Below are positions 7,366-15,669 of a stretch of DNA of 40,935 nt, one piece after another (positions within the stretch are counted from its first letter, which is position 1; each line of letters begins with the position of its first letter). Made by a program: the position numbers and the translations under genes. Under the pieces are notes generated by a model. The model saw nothing but the letters and a program-made list of their open reading frames with translations, was not told where the DNA came from and did not search any database. Source of the DNA: Planctomycetota bacterium. Its GTDB lineage: Bacteria; Planctomycetota; UBA1135; GCA-002748355. The stretch spans positions 1 to 40,935 of the forward strand of contig JAJRTL010000144.1 in the NCBI GenBank assembly GCA_024278315.1, read 5' to 3'.

Positions 7366-8091
7366 ATGAGCCGACCACTCGACGCGATCTTCTTCGACAT
7401 CGATGACACGCTCTTCTCCACGTCGGTATTCGCGGAGAAAGCGAGACGGAATGCCGTCGATGCCATGATCCAACACGGGCTTCAGGTCGATCGAGCCGAA
7501 TGTCTGAGGGAGCTGGAGGAGGTCATCCAGGAGTTCTCTTCCAACCACGGCAAGCACTTCGACAACCTCTTGGCACGCTTGCCAGAGGGTTCCTTGGAAG
7601 GGCTCAACCCCGATGTGATCGTGGCCTGCGGAATGATGGCCTATCACGACACGAAGTTTCGCGACCTCAGGGTCTACGAGGACGTCTACGAGGTCCTGGA
7701 GGCGCTCTCAGGGACGAACATGATTCGCGGCATCATCTCCGCAGGTCTCACCAAGAAGCAGGCAGAGAAGATCCTGCGGCTCCACATCTACGATTTCCTG
7801 AGCCCCCATGCAATCTTCATCACGGAGCAGATCGGAATCAGCAAACCCAACCCCAAGCTCTATGCCCGGGTCCTCGAGTCCCTGGGACTGGAGGCTGAAC
7901 GCACGATGTACGTCGGGGACAATCCGTCCCACGACGTAGACCCTTGCAACGAACTGGGCATGATCACGGTGTTCAACCGCCGCTCTGGAAGACACAGCCG
8001 TCAGAAGGGCCAAACGGAGCCCGACTATACGATCAAGGACTTCTACGAGCTGCGCGAGATCCTTCGCCGCGACTTCGACGTGATGATCTGA
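7366..8091 (+). CDS. HAD-superfamily phosphatase (subfamily IA, TIGR02253-like)
   Basis: This 241-residue soluble HAD hydrolase has all four motifs. Motif I is DIDDT at residues 11-15 (nucleophile Asp11, acid/base Asp13). Motif II is IISAGLT near 120, the motif III lysine is in ISKPNPKLY near 162, and motif IV is VGDNPSHDVDP near 184-193. The opening, with AEKARRNAVDAMI soon after motif I, resembles the TIGR02253 group. The start at 7366 puts motif I at the usual distance from the N-terminus; an upstream in-frame extension to 7300 would run through the hairpin and is rejected. The gene is 11 bases upstream of the molybdenum hydroxylase genes, so it is probably co-transcribed with them. The substrate cannot be read from sequence; a phosphorylated metabolite or cofactor intermediate used by the hydroxylase pathway is possible. 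Confidence 0.85.
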   Translation: MSRPLDAIFFDIDDTLFSTSVFAEKARRNAVDAMIQHGLQVDRAECLRELEEVIQEFSSNHGKHFDNLLARLPEGSLEGLNPDVIVACGMMAYHDTKFRDLRVYEDVYEVLEALSGTNMIRGIISAGLTKKQAEKILRLHIYDFLSPHAIFITEQIGISKPNPKLYARVLESLGLEAERTMYVGDNPSHDVDPCNELGMITVFNRRSGRHSRQKGQTEPDYTIKDFYELREILRRDFDVMI

Positions 8092-8102
8092 GCGACAGGC
8101 CA

Positions 8103-8594
8103 ATGAAATCCACCGGCAAACGAATCCTCAAACTCAGTATCAATGGCACGGTGCACGAATGTGCTGCCGAGCCTCAGGCGCTCCTCCTCGACGTGCTGCG
8201 CAATGAGCTCGGCCTGTTCGGCACCAAGCGCGGTTGCGACATGGGCACCTGCGGCTGCTGCAATGTGCTTGTGGACGGCCAGGTCCAGATGAGCTGCCTG
8301 CTCCTGGCCCACGACATGACAGGCAAGGAGATCGAGACGATCGAAGGCCTTTTCGACGTCGGGGATCCGAGAGGACTCCACCCTTTGCAGAGGGCATGGG
8401 CAGAGCATGGCGGCAGCCAATGCGGTTTCTGCACGCCCGGGTTCGTCATGACAGCCAAGGCACTCCTCACAGAGGAGCCTGATCCCAGCGAAGAGAGGAT
8501 CCGCGAGGCGCTGTCCGGCAATGTCTGCCGATGCACCGGATACAAAAAGATCGTCGAGGCCGTGCAGAGTGCCGCAGCGGAGATCCGATCATGA
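8103..8594 (+). CDS. hcrC: 4-hydroxybenzoyl-CoA reductase-like gamma subunit, two [2Fe-2S] clusters
   Basis: This 163-residue iron-sulfur subunit belongs to the xanthine oxidase family. The plant-ferredoxin-type cluster is ligated by Cys45, Cys50, Cys53 and Cys65 (RGCDMGTCGCC), with an extra Cys52 beside them. The second cluster uses Cys107, Cys110, Cys142 and Cys144 (QCGFCTPG and VCRCTGY). It carries electrons between the FAD subunit and the molybdenum centre. A GACAGG site lies just before ATG 8103. The stop overlaps the large-subunit start by four bases (ATGA), a sign of translational coupling. The subfamily assignment rests mainly on the FAD subunit two genes downstream; alone, this protein would be called a generic (2Fe-2S)-binding hydroxylase subunit. 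Confidence 0.9.
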   Translation: MKSTGKRILKLSINGTVHECAAEPQALLLDVLRNELGLFGTKRGCDMGTCGCCNVLVDGQVQMSCLLLAHDMTGKEIETIEGLFDVGDPRGLHPLQRAWAEHGGSQCGFCTPGFVMTAKALLTEEPDPSEERIREALSGNVCRCTGYKKIVEAVQSAAAEIRS

Positions 8595-10948
8595 GCCAGA
8601 ACGACCTTCCTCCGCATGCCCACGAACACCCACGCCAGAAGCATGGGCTCATCGGCAAGCGCCTCCCGCTGGTCGACGCATGGCGCAAGGCTGCTGGCCA
8701 GGCGGTCTACACCGACGACATCCACCTGCCCGGTGAGCTGGTCGGCAAGATCCTGCGCTCCCCGCACGCACACGCCAAGATCCTCTCCATCGACACGAGC
8801 GAAGCCCTGGCCATGGACGGGGTGCATTGCACCCTGATTGGCAAGGAGGCACCCAACAGCTTCGGTGTGCTCCCTGTGAGCCAGGACGAGACGGCCCTGG
8901 CCGTGGACAAGGTCATCTACCTCGGCGAGAACCTGGCCGCCGTGGCTGCGGACACCGAGGAGATTGCCCTCGAGGCTCTTTCAAGGATCAAGGTCGAGTA
9001 CGAGGTCCTGGACTCCTTTCTGGACATGGAGCAGAGTTGCCGCGAGATCAGTGACGATCTGAAGATTCACTCAAAGGTCGTGGGGAATACGAACATCCAC
9101 AAGGAGGTCCACCAGGATTTCGGGGATGTCGACAAGGCCATCGCAGAAGCCGCCTGGACCAAGACGCAACGATTCCTGATGCCGGGTGTGACACACGCGT
9201 TCACCGAACCGATGTGCACTCTTGCCTGGTTCAATGCCGATGAGCGACTGACCCTCTGGTCCGCGCAGCAGGTTCCCCACTACCTCCAGCGAGCCCTCGC
9301 GAAAGTGCTGGAGATGGACATGCATCGCATCCGTGTCGTCCGGCCGACGGTTGGCGGAGGTTTCGGCGGCAAGTCCGACCCCTTCCCCCACGAGATGGTC
9401 GCAGCACTCCTCTCCCGCAAGTGCAAGAAGCCGGTGCGTATCCTCTTCGACCGTGAAGAGGTCTTCTACAGCAATCACGGACGTCATCCGTCGAAGATCC
9501 AGATGACCTTGGCCATCGACAAGGATCACAAGATCTCGGGCATGGATCTGGATTGCCTCATCGACGGAGGGGCGTCGGGCAGCTTCGGCGTGGTGACCAC
9601 CTACTACAATGGCGTCCTCGCCAATGGCCCCTACCGGCTGCCCAACTTCCGCTACCACGGGAGACGCGTCTACAGCAACCGTCCCCCCTCGGGCGCCATG
9701 CGCGGGCATGGAGCCGTCAATACGCGATTCGCCTACGAAGTCCTGATCGATGAGGCCTGCGCAGACCTCGGCGAGGACCCCAGGGACTTCCGACTGAACA
9801 ACGCCCTTGAGGCCTACACCAAGACCATCAATGAGTTTCGCATCACGACCAACGGAGTCGTCGAGTGCATCGAGCGTGCGACCGAAGCCGCCGGCTGGAA
9901 GGACAAGTTTGGGAAGCTCCCCCACGGTCACGGAATCGGCATGGCTTGCGGATTCTACATCTCAGGTTCGGCCCTCCCGATCCACTGGGATGGCATTCCA
10001 CAATCTACCGTCCATCTCAAGATCGACATCGATGGCGGCGTGACCATCCATTCGCTGGCTGCCGAGATCGGTCAGGGGTCGGACACGATGTTGGCCCAGA
10101 TCGTTGCGGATGTGCTTGGCCTGCCCATCCACTACTGTCGCGTCTTCAGCGAAGACACGGACACCGCTCCACTGGATCTGGGATCCTACAGTTCGCGCGT
10201 CACGTTCATGGCTGGCAACGCGGCACGCATGGCAGCCGAGAACATGCGCAAACTGCTGGTGGCCGCTGCTGCGGATCTGACGGGCTATCCCTCAGAGCAC
10301 TTCGTCATGGAGGAGGCGCAGGTCGTAAACGCCACGATGCCCGAAGTCAGGGTCGACTACATGGAAGCGCTGAAGCGCGCCATGAAGGACTGCGGTGCCC
10401 TCCAGAGCAGCGGGGCCTATCAGGCGCCACCGATGGGCGGCAAGTTCAAGGGTGCGGCGGCGGGACTGTCCCCCACCTACAGCTTCCAGTCCTTCGTCGT
10501 CGAGCTCTCGGTGGATCCCCTGACCTGCAAGCCCAAGCTCCATGAGATCTGGGCCGCGCACGATTGCGGGAGAGCTCTCAATCCCCTGGCGGTCGAAGCG
10601 CAGATCGAGGGATCGGTGCATATGGGGCTCGGCCAGGTGCTCTGCGAATCCTTCGACTACAACAAGGCGAACGTCCTGAACCCCAACTTCCTCGACTACA
10701 GGACCCTGTCTCCGACCGAAACTCCTGCGATCCATCCCATCCTCGTGGAGACCATGGATCCCGAAGGTCCTTTTGGGGCCAAGGAGTGCGGCGAAGGCCC
10801 ATTGCTCCCCATCCTGCCTGCCGTCGCCAACGCGCTGCACGACGCCATCGGCATCCGCTTCTACGAGATGCCCATCACGGCCGACAAGATCTACCGGGCG
10901 GTCCAGAAACAGAAGAAGCTGGCCCGACGAAATCTTGTGCAGGGCTGA
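8591..10948 (+). CDS. hcrA: 4-hydroxybenzoyl-CoA reductase-like alpha subunit, molybdopterin-binding
   Basis: This 785-residue catalytic subunit is of the xanthine oxidase family. The N-terminal a/b hammerhead domain (KAAGQAVYTDDIHLPGELVG) covers about residues 30-150. Molybdenum-cofactor-binding segments follow: GGGFGGK at about 255-261, PPSGAMRGHG ending near 374, IGQGSDTM near 493-500, and GAKECGEG near 730, which carries the conserved active-site Glu of the family. As far as I can recall the family, the overall sequence resembles 4-hydroxybenzoyl-CoA reductase alpha subunits more than xanthine dehydrogenases, for example AMRGHG and DPEGPFGAKE. Such enzymes remove the phenolic hydroxyl of 4-hydroxybenzoyl-CoA to give benzoyl-CoA. 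Start 8591 overlaps the previous stop. The cofactor is supplied by the Moa/Moe pathway; a moaA gene lies 26 kb away. Confidence 0.88.
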   Translation: MSQNDLPPHAHEHPRQKHGLIGKRLPLVDAWRKAAGQAVYTDDIHLPGELVGKILRSPHAHAKILSIDTSEALAMDGVHCTLIGKEAPNSFGVLPVSQDETALAVDKVIYLGENLAAVAADTEEIALEALSRIKVEYEVLDSFLDMEQSCREISDDLKIHSKVVGNTNIHKEVHQDFGDVDKAIAEAAWTKTQRFLMPGVTHAFTEPMCTLAWFNADERLTLWSAQQVPHYLQRALAKVLEMDMHRIRVVRPTVGGGFGGKSDPFPHEMVAALLSRKCKKPVRILFDREEVFYSNHGRHPSKIQMTLAIDKDHKISGMDLDCLIDGGASGSFGVVTTYYNGVLANGPYRLPNFRYHGRRVYSNRPPSGAMRGHGAVNTRFAYEVLIDEACADLGEDPRDFRLNNALEAYTKTINEFRITTNGVVECIERATEAAGWKDKFGKLPHGHGIGMACGFYISGSALPIHWDGIPQSTVHLKIDIDGGVTIHSLAAEIGQGSDTMLAQIVADVLGLPIHYCRVFSEDTDTAPLDLGSYSSRVTFMAGNAARMAAENMRKLLVAAAADLTGYPSEHFVMEEAQVVNATMPEVRVDYMEALKRAMKDCGALQSSGAYQAPPMGGKFKGAAAGLSPTYSFQSFVVELSVDPLTCKPKLHEIWAAHDCGRALNPLAVEAQIEGSVHMGLGQVLCESFDYNKANVLNPNFLDYRTLSPTETPAIHPILVETMDPEGPFGAKECGEGPLLPILPAVANALHDAIGIRFYEMPITADKIYRAVQKQKKLARRNLVQG

Positions 10949-10966
10949 ATCCAACCGAGAGACCAG

Positions 10967-11950
10967 ATGATCCTCCCCACATTCGAGCTACATCAACCCA
11001 GCAGTCTCGCCGAGCTTCGCGCGATCTGCACCGGACTCGAGACGACCGGTGAGAGCTACGACTTCATGGCGGGCGGAACCGATGTGCTGCCCAATTACAA
11101 GAACCGCATCAACGCTCGCTCACACGTAATCTCGCTGTCCAAGCTCGAGGGCTGCAACACGATCGCCGTGGATCGTATCGGTGCCTTGGCGAGCCTCACG
11201 GACATCGCAAGGCATCCCGAGCTGGGCCGACACTACCCCGGTCTCGTCGAAGCGGCCGGACAGGTCAGTTCGCCCCCCCTACGCAACATGGGAACGCTGG
11301 GTGGCAACCTGCTTCTGGATACACGCTGCTACTACCTCAATCAGAGTGAGTTCTGGCGCGCCTCCAAGGGCTACTGCATGAAGGCCGATGGAGATGTCTG
11401 CCTGGTGGTCCCCCAGAAGGAGATCTGCTACGCCACCTACTCGGGAGATCTGGCACCCGTGCTCCTGACCTTGGATGCGACACTCCACTTCCATGACATC
11501 CACGGTCAGGACGAAGCAGCTGAGCGCTCCGTACCGATCCGGGAGTTCTATGCCCTGGATGGCATCCAACGCTTCCACAAGGCACCCGGCGAGCTGCTGA
11601 CCGCGATCAGCATCCCCGAGAATGCACGGCAGCTTCGAACCGGATACCACAAACTCCGTGTCCGGGACACGATCGAGTATCCCGTCATGGGAGTCGCCAT
11701 GGCCCTGTCCAGCAAGGCAGGCAAGATCGAGAGATTGGAGCTTGCCGTCACCGGAGCCGAAGCCATCCCGATCCACTACGGAGACCTGGGATTCACCGGA
11801 AGACAGATCGATGACGGCTGCGCCGACGAACTGCGGGCCGCACTCTGCTCTCGCGTGCAGACGTATCGCAACGTGCCCTTCCCACCCTCCTATCGAAAGG
11901 CCATGGCCGGGGAGTTCGCAGGCGACCTCCTGATGAAGTTGGGAGACTGA
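10967..11950 (+). CDS. hcrB: 4-hydroxybenzoyl-CoA reductase-like beta subunit, FAD plus [4Fe-4S]
   Basis: This 327-residue FAD-binding subunit is of the CoxM/HcrB family. FAD motifs are AGGTDVLPN at residues 35-43 and NMGTLGGNL at 107-115. Between the FAD lobes there is a cysteine-rich insert with Cys121, Cys137, Cys145 and Cys154. The spacings of 16, 8 and 9 are the same as those of the extra [4Fe-4S] cluster in Thauera aromatica 4-hydroxybenzoyl-CoA reductase beta subunit (Cys122, 138, 146, 155). Ordinary xanthine dehydrogenases and CO dehydrogenases lack this insert. The insert is what lets HCR pass low-potential electrons inward for reductive dehydroxylation. The gene is 18 bases after hcrA and ends 15 bases from the convergent kinase gene. 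A relative acting on another CoA thioester cannot be excluded. Confidence 0.9.
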   Translation: MILPTFELHQPSSLAELRAICTGLETTGESYDFMAGGTDVLPNYKNRINARSHVISLSKLEGCNTIAVDRIGALASLTDIARHPELGRHYPGLVEAAGQVSSPPLRNMGTLGGNLLLDTRCYYLNQSEFWRASKGYCMKADGDVCLVVPQKEICYATYSGDLAPVLLTLDATLHFHDIHGQDEAAERSVPIREFYALDGIQRFHKAPGELLTAISIPENARQLRTGYHKLRVRDTIEYPVMGVAMALSSKAGKIERLELAVTGAEAIPIHYGDLGFTGRQIDDGCADELRAALCSRVQTYRNVPFPPSYRKAMAGEFAGDLLMKLGD

Positions 11951-11965
11951 GGCTCGCGGCGCCCA

Positions 11966-12238
11966 TCACTCTCTTCTGTCCAGGACTTCCTGGACCGCCT
12001 TGCGTAGATCCGTGATCCCGAAGGGCTTGCTCACGACCCCTCGAATCAATCCGTCGACAGCCGCATCCTGGATCTCCCTCGCCGCGTGCCCACTCATGAG
12101 AAGCGTGGGGACGTCGATACCATTCCTCTTGAGCTCGCGAATCAACTCCATCCCATCCATCCTGGGCATGGAGACATCCAGAAGAAGGAGCTCGAAGGGC
12201 TCTCCCGCTTTCAGGATGTCGAGTGCCTGACATCCATT
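11966..12238 (-). pseudogene. Receiver-domain tail of the hybrid kinase, cut off by an in-frame TAA
   Basis: This stretch continues the kinase reading frame directly after TAA 12241-12239. It encodes the rest of a response-regulator receiver domain: NGCQALDIL, the phospho-acceptor Asp in LLLLDVSMPRMDG, the conserved Ser in LLMSGHA, and the Lys in VSKPFG. Receivers normally read T-A-E/D-N-G at the junction, so GAA or GAG to TAA is the simplest change. The first internal ATG is at 12169, after the phospho-acceptor Asp, so restarted translation would not give a working receiver. Confidence 0.8.
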
Positions 12239-14182
12239 TTACGCCGTCTGGACCTCATGTCCGGCAAGCTTGAGGGCTTGCGCCGCTACATCCCGGACAC
12301 TGGACTCATCATCCACAACCAGGATTCTCGATGTCGCCGTCTCCTGTTCTTTCAGCATCTTGGGATTCTCCTTGAGCGGCTCCGCTGCCGCCTTCGTGGG
12401 GAGGAACACCTGGAATCGCGTTCCTTGTCCGGGCCAGGAACTCACAAGAGCCCCAGCTTTATGGCCTCGCAGGATGCCAAGCATGGCCGCAAGGCCCAGG
12501 CCATGCCCCTCCTCCTTGGTGGTGAAGAAGGGATCGAAAATGCGTGCCAGGAGGTCGGGCGGCATCCCCTTGCCGTCGTCCTCCACTTCCAGGACCTGGT
12601 AGCAGCCAGGCTCCATCGAATCGCCCAGGATCATCGCCTTCAGATCCTCCTCACGCAGGTGCGTCTGCTCGGTCCGGATCTTGACCCGGCCCACACGTCC
12701 TTCGAGGGATTCTGCAGCATTCTGGATCAGATTCAGGATGACTTGTTGCAAGCCCGCACTGTCTGCCTCAATGGCGGACAACCCCTCCGCGAGGTCCATC
12801 TCGAGTTGGCACTTCTTGCTGAGCGAGACTTCGAGCAGGGAGCCGATCTCACTGATGAGGGTGTTGAGGGAAAGCCTCTGACGCTCCAGCCGCGACTTGC
12901 CGGAATAGATCAGCATCTGACGACAGAGATCAGCGGCCTTGCGGCTGGCTACCTCGATCTCGGCAAGGTGTGTCAGAGCCAGCGCCTGGCCTGCGAGATC
13001 TCCACGTGCCAGTTCTGCATTGCCGAGGATCGAGGTCAGGAGGTTGTTGAAATCATGCGCAATGCCACCCGCCAGAACGCCCAGGCTCTCCATTCTCTGG
13101 ACCGCATTGAGTTTTTTCTCGGCATCCCGACGAGCCTCCTCGTCCTGGTGTCTCTCCAATTCTGCAGCGATCCTCCTCGAGAAGAATCCAAAGAGGGGTT
13201 GGTTGACGATACCCGGATCCAAGGGGCGATCACTGATGACCCCCACATACCCCAAGGCACGTTCTTTGGCATCGGTGAACTGGACCCCATAGACCGACTC
13301 CGCGTCCACGGACTCGAGAAACTCGTCCTCGGGATAGAGACTCCGCACGCGTGATTCGATGTAGAAATGCCGATGATCGGCAAGATCCTGGAAGGGAGTC
13401 CCTTCGCGCGATCGGACAGCTGTGGACTGATGTCCTCCATCGATGCTGAGTGCCAGAGACTCGAACTTGCCAGGATCTCCAGGCAAGATCCGGACGACGA
13501 ATGCGACCTTGACGCTGAGCGTGCGCGCCAGCGCGCGGCAAAGCTCCCCCAGGCGATCGGCACCCTTGGCGTTCTCTGCCTCGAGCACCCTTTCCATGTC
13601 GCTGACCAGACGTCGATGTTCGAGCACAGCGGCGCAGCGAGGCTGGAAGAGGAGCAAGGTCTCACGCGCGATCGAACTCAGTCGAGCCGACATGGGTTTG
13701 TCGTCAAGCAGTGCCACGAGACCCAGTGGGCGGGAGCTCTTGTCATGGAGAGGCACGGCAAGATAGGACTCGATGCCCAAATCCACGAGAAGAGGATCCT
13801 CGGGGAACAGCTCTTGGACGCGTGAGGGCCAGGCACAGGTGTTCTGTTCCAGGACTTCCCGACAGGGAGTGTCTGCGAGGCTGTATTCGAAGTTGGGGAT
13901 GAGCCCCTGCGGCCCCTGTACGCAGAGAGTGCGAATAGAATCCAGGTCCTGACCGGAGAGCTCGCCGATGAAGGCCTGTCGAAGCCCCAGACTCTTGACC
14001 AGATATTCCAGATACCACCGAAGGTAGGGGATTCCTGAGCTTGCGGTCAAACCTTCCAAGAGGCTTCCCTCATCCATGATGAGGATCTCAAGGAGATGTT
14101 GAACCGCCGCTTTCGTTCTTGGATCGCGGAAGAGTGGGTCGATGGGAGAACTCATGTGCCAGGGCTGGAGTGAGGTTCTCAC
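12239..14182 (-). CDS. GAF-type hybrid sensor histidine kinase, truncated in its receiver
   Basis: This 647-residue cytoplasmic sensor kinase has no clear membrane segment. Two GAF-like sensory regions fill about residues 25-345. A HisKA dimerisation domain follows with the phospho-accepting His near 376 (GGIAHDFNNLL). Then comes a HATPase domain with an N box (ILNLIQNAAESLEG), G1 (EDDGKGMPPD), the FDPFFTTKEEGHGLGL box and a last G box. The protein ends in the first strand and helix of a receiver (VVDDESSVRDVAAQAL), where TAA at 12239 stops it. Without the stop it would be a 738-residue hybrid kinase. The start could be GTG 14182 or ATG 14155; no strong ribosome site distinguishes them. It follows the M16 peptidase gene, so it may respond to peptide availability, but an intergenic hairpin separates the two. 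Confidence 0.82.
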   Translation of the reverse strand: MRTSLQPWHMSSPIDPLFRDPRTKAAVQHLLEILIMDEGSLLEGLTASSGIPYLRWYLEYLVKSLGLRQAFIGELSGQDLDSIRTLCVQGPQGLIPNFEYSLADTPCREVLEQNTCAWPSRVQELFPEDPLLVDLGIESYLAVPLHDKSSRPLGLVALLDDKPMSARLSSIARETLLLFQPRCAAVLEHRRLVSDMERVLEAENAKGADRLGELCRALARTLSVKVAFVVRILPGDPGKFESLALSIDGGHQSTAVRSREGTPFQDLADHRHFYIESRVRSLYPEDEFLESVDAESVYGVQFTDAKERALGYVGVISDRPLDPGIVNQPLFGFFSRRIAAELERHQDEEARRDAEKKLNAVQRMESLGVLAGGIAHDFNNLLTSILGNAELARGDLAGQALALTHLAEIEVASRKAADLCRQMLIYSGKSRLERQRLSLNTLISEIGSLLEVSLSKKCQLEMDLAEGLSAIEADSAGLQQVILNLIQNAAESLEGRVGRVKIRTEQTHLREEDLKAMILGDSMEPGCYQVLEVEDDGKGMPPDLLARIFDPFFTTKEEGHGLGLAAMLGILRGHKAGALVSSWPGQGTRFQVFLPTKAAAEPLKENPKMLKEQETATSRILVVDDESSVRDVAAQALKLAGHEVQTA

Positions 14183-14206
14183 CGAGAGTCGGTTTCGAGT
14201 AAGCCT

Positions 14207-14236
14207 AGGGACCTTTACTGATCTGTAAAGGTGCCC
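14207..14236 (-). terminator. Hairpin between the M16 peptidase and kinase genes
   Basis: Arms 14211-14218 and 14225-14232 pair perfectly (8 bp, 6-base loop). Flanking AGGG and CCCCT extend the stem past a one-base bulge. It sits in the 78-base gap and may end or attenuate the peptide-transport operon before the kinase. There is no long T-run. Confidence 0.5.
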
Positions 14237-14260
14237 CTGATCGGAGTCCAGAACTCGACC

Positions 14261-15661
14261 CTACTTCTGCCCTTTCCTCGGCCTGAGCGCCAGAAAGCGT
14301 CCTCGGTCGGTCGCAAACCACTCTGTGAGCGACGCTTCAACATCTCGAGCCGGAACCTTGGAGAGAAGGGTCGGCAGGTTGGTGGGAATACGGGAGAGAA
14401 TCGAGACTCCGCGCGAGAGCCCCAGCCGATAGAGGCTGCGCGGCGTCGCAGCAAACATACCCAGGTCCCGTCGCTCGAGAGGATGAGGAGGAAAGAAGAA
14501 CCTGAGACTCGATTGAGAGCTGCGCAGATGGACCCATCCGATGCGTGACTTCCTCTTCTTGTCCAACCACCGCAAGAGCTCCTTCTGCACCCAATCGGTG
14601 GATTGCTCTTCCGTCCCTCGCAGATTCAGGAGAAAGAGCTCTGGCCCCTCAAGATAGGAGTACTGCGCAGGGAAGAACATTCCCTGGATCTGCTTGCCTC
14701 TCGGTTTGCGCTCGACCATAGCCCTTTGCATGAGCCAGCTCGCCGCCAGAAGATAGGCAGGGTAGGCCGCGCTGTCGGGCTCGGGGGCAGGAAATGCGAG
14801 CGTCCCGAACACCGCCCCGACGTTGGGGTGTTCGATCACGGGCGCGATCTTGGCAACAGGCTTCCACGGCGGGGCCTCGGGACTCGCCCTCCCCTCCAAC
14901 CCGCCGAAGAGATCCTTGTAGAAGGGCAGGTCCCTGTCAGCGTGAACGCGCCCCACAGCGATGCAGAGGACATTGCCTGCGTGATGCGTGCGAGCCGTCT
15001 GAGACCGGATGTCATCGAGTACCACCTTCTCGACCTCAGGAGCCAGACCGATGCCGACCCGACCCGGAGCTCCCTTCAGAAGCAGACTCCGGGCGCGCCA
15101 CTGCAGAATCCCACCCGGTCGGTACAGGGTCATGTTCGTGACCTCACTCTGCATCCGCTCCCGTTCGCGCTCCAACTGAGCATCATGGAATTCGGCCTTT
15201 CCGTCCAGGATCTCCTTGAACCAGCGAGCGTCGCTGCTGCACTCCTCTCGAGTGCCCATCGAGAAGTAGAGCGTCCAGCCCGACCGCGTCATCGCGTTGG
15301 CTCCGTGCTTGCGGTTCTTGACCCAGTCTCCGTACTGCCAGCCATCCTTGCGGCAGGGTGTGCCCGCCGTCATGACCATGTGCTCCACGAAGTGGGCCAG
15401 GCCCGTCCGATCCAGAGGATCCATGTTCCAACCGGACTTGACGAAGAAGAACAGCCCCATGGCCTTGCTGCCCTTGACCGGCTCGATGAGCAGCTCGAAT
15501 CCGTTGTCGAAGCGTTGGATGGCATCGCTCCAGGGCCTGTCCCTTGGAAGGATCTCAGGCTTGGAGGCCGGGGCCTGCCCTTCCGCCTGCCTCGCCCAAG
15601 GCTCGGTTCTACCGGCTGCAGAGAGACAAAGGATCGCCAGTGGCAAAGCCCTTCGCATCAT
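14261..15661 (-). CDS. Exported M16-family zinc metallopeptidase
   Basis: This 466-residue protein begins with a signal peptide (MMRRALPLAILCLSAAG). It carries the inverted zinc motif of M16 peptidases: His90-Phe-Val-Glu93-His94, with Glu173 (MQSEV) the likely third ligand in the downstream helix. It has the length of one M16 A/C half pair, as in pitrilysin-like proteins such as PqqL or processing-peptidase subunits, and acts outside the cytoplasm. The ATG at 15661 is preceded by AGGGGGCGAC, a good ribosome site. It starts 8 bases after the stop of the second transporter ATPase, so it is co-transcribed with a peptide importer. A plausible job is trimming peptides before uptake or degrading imported signal peptides. 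That role is inference. Confidence 0.85.
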   Translation of the reverse strand: MMRRALPLAILCLSAAGRTEPWARQAEGQAPASKPEILPRDRPWSDAIQRFDNGFELLIEPVKGSKAMGLFFFVKSGWNMDPLDRTGLAHFVEHMVMTAGTPCRKDGWQYGDWVKNRKHGANAMTRSGWTLYFSMGTREECSSDARWFKEILDGKAEFHDAQLERERERMQSEVTNMTLYRPGGILQWRARSLLLKGAPGRVGIGLAPEVEKVVLDDIRSQTARTHHAGNVLCIAVGRVHADRDLPFYKDLFGGLEGRASPEAPPWKPVAKIAPVIEHPNVGAVFGTLAFPAPEPDSAAYPAYLLAASWLMQRAMVERKPRGKQIQGMFFPAQYSYLEGPELFLLNLRGTEEQSTDWVQKELLRWLDKKRKSRIGWVHLRSSQSSLRFFFPPHPLERRDLGMFAATPRSLYRLGLSRGVSILSRIPTNLPTLLSKVPARDVEASLTEWFATDRGRFLALRPRKGQK

Positions 15662-15669
15662 GTCGCCCC

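Noticed and set aside
12086-13354. Long plus-strand frame opposite the histidine kinase
   Set aside because: The minus strand carries the HisKA, HATPase and receiver motifs; the plus-strand product has none.
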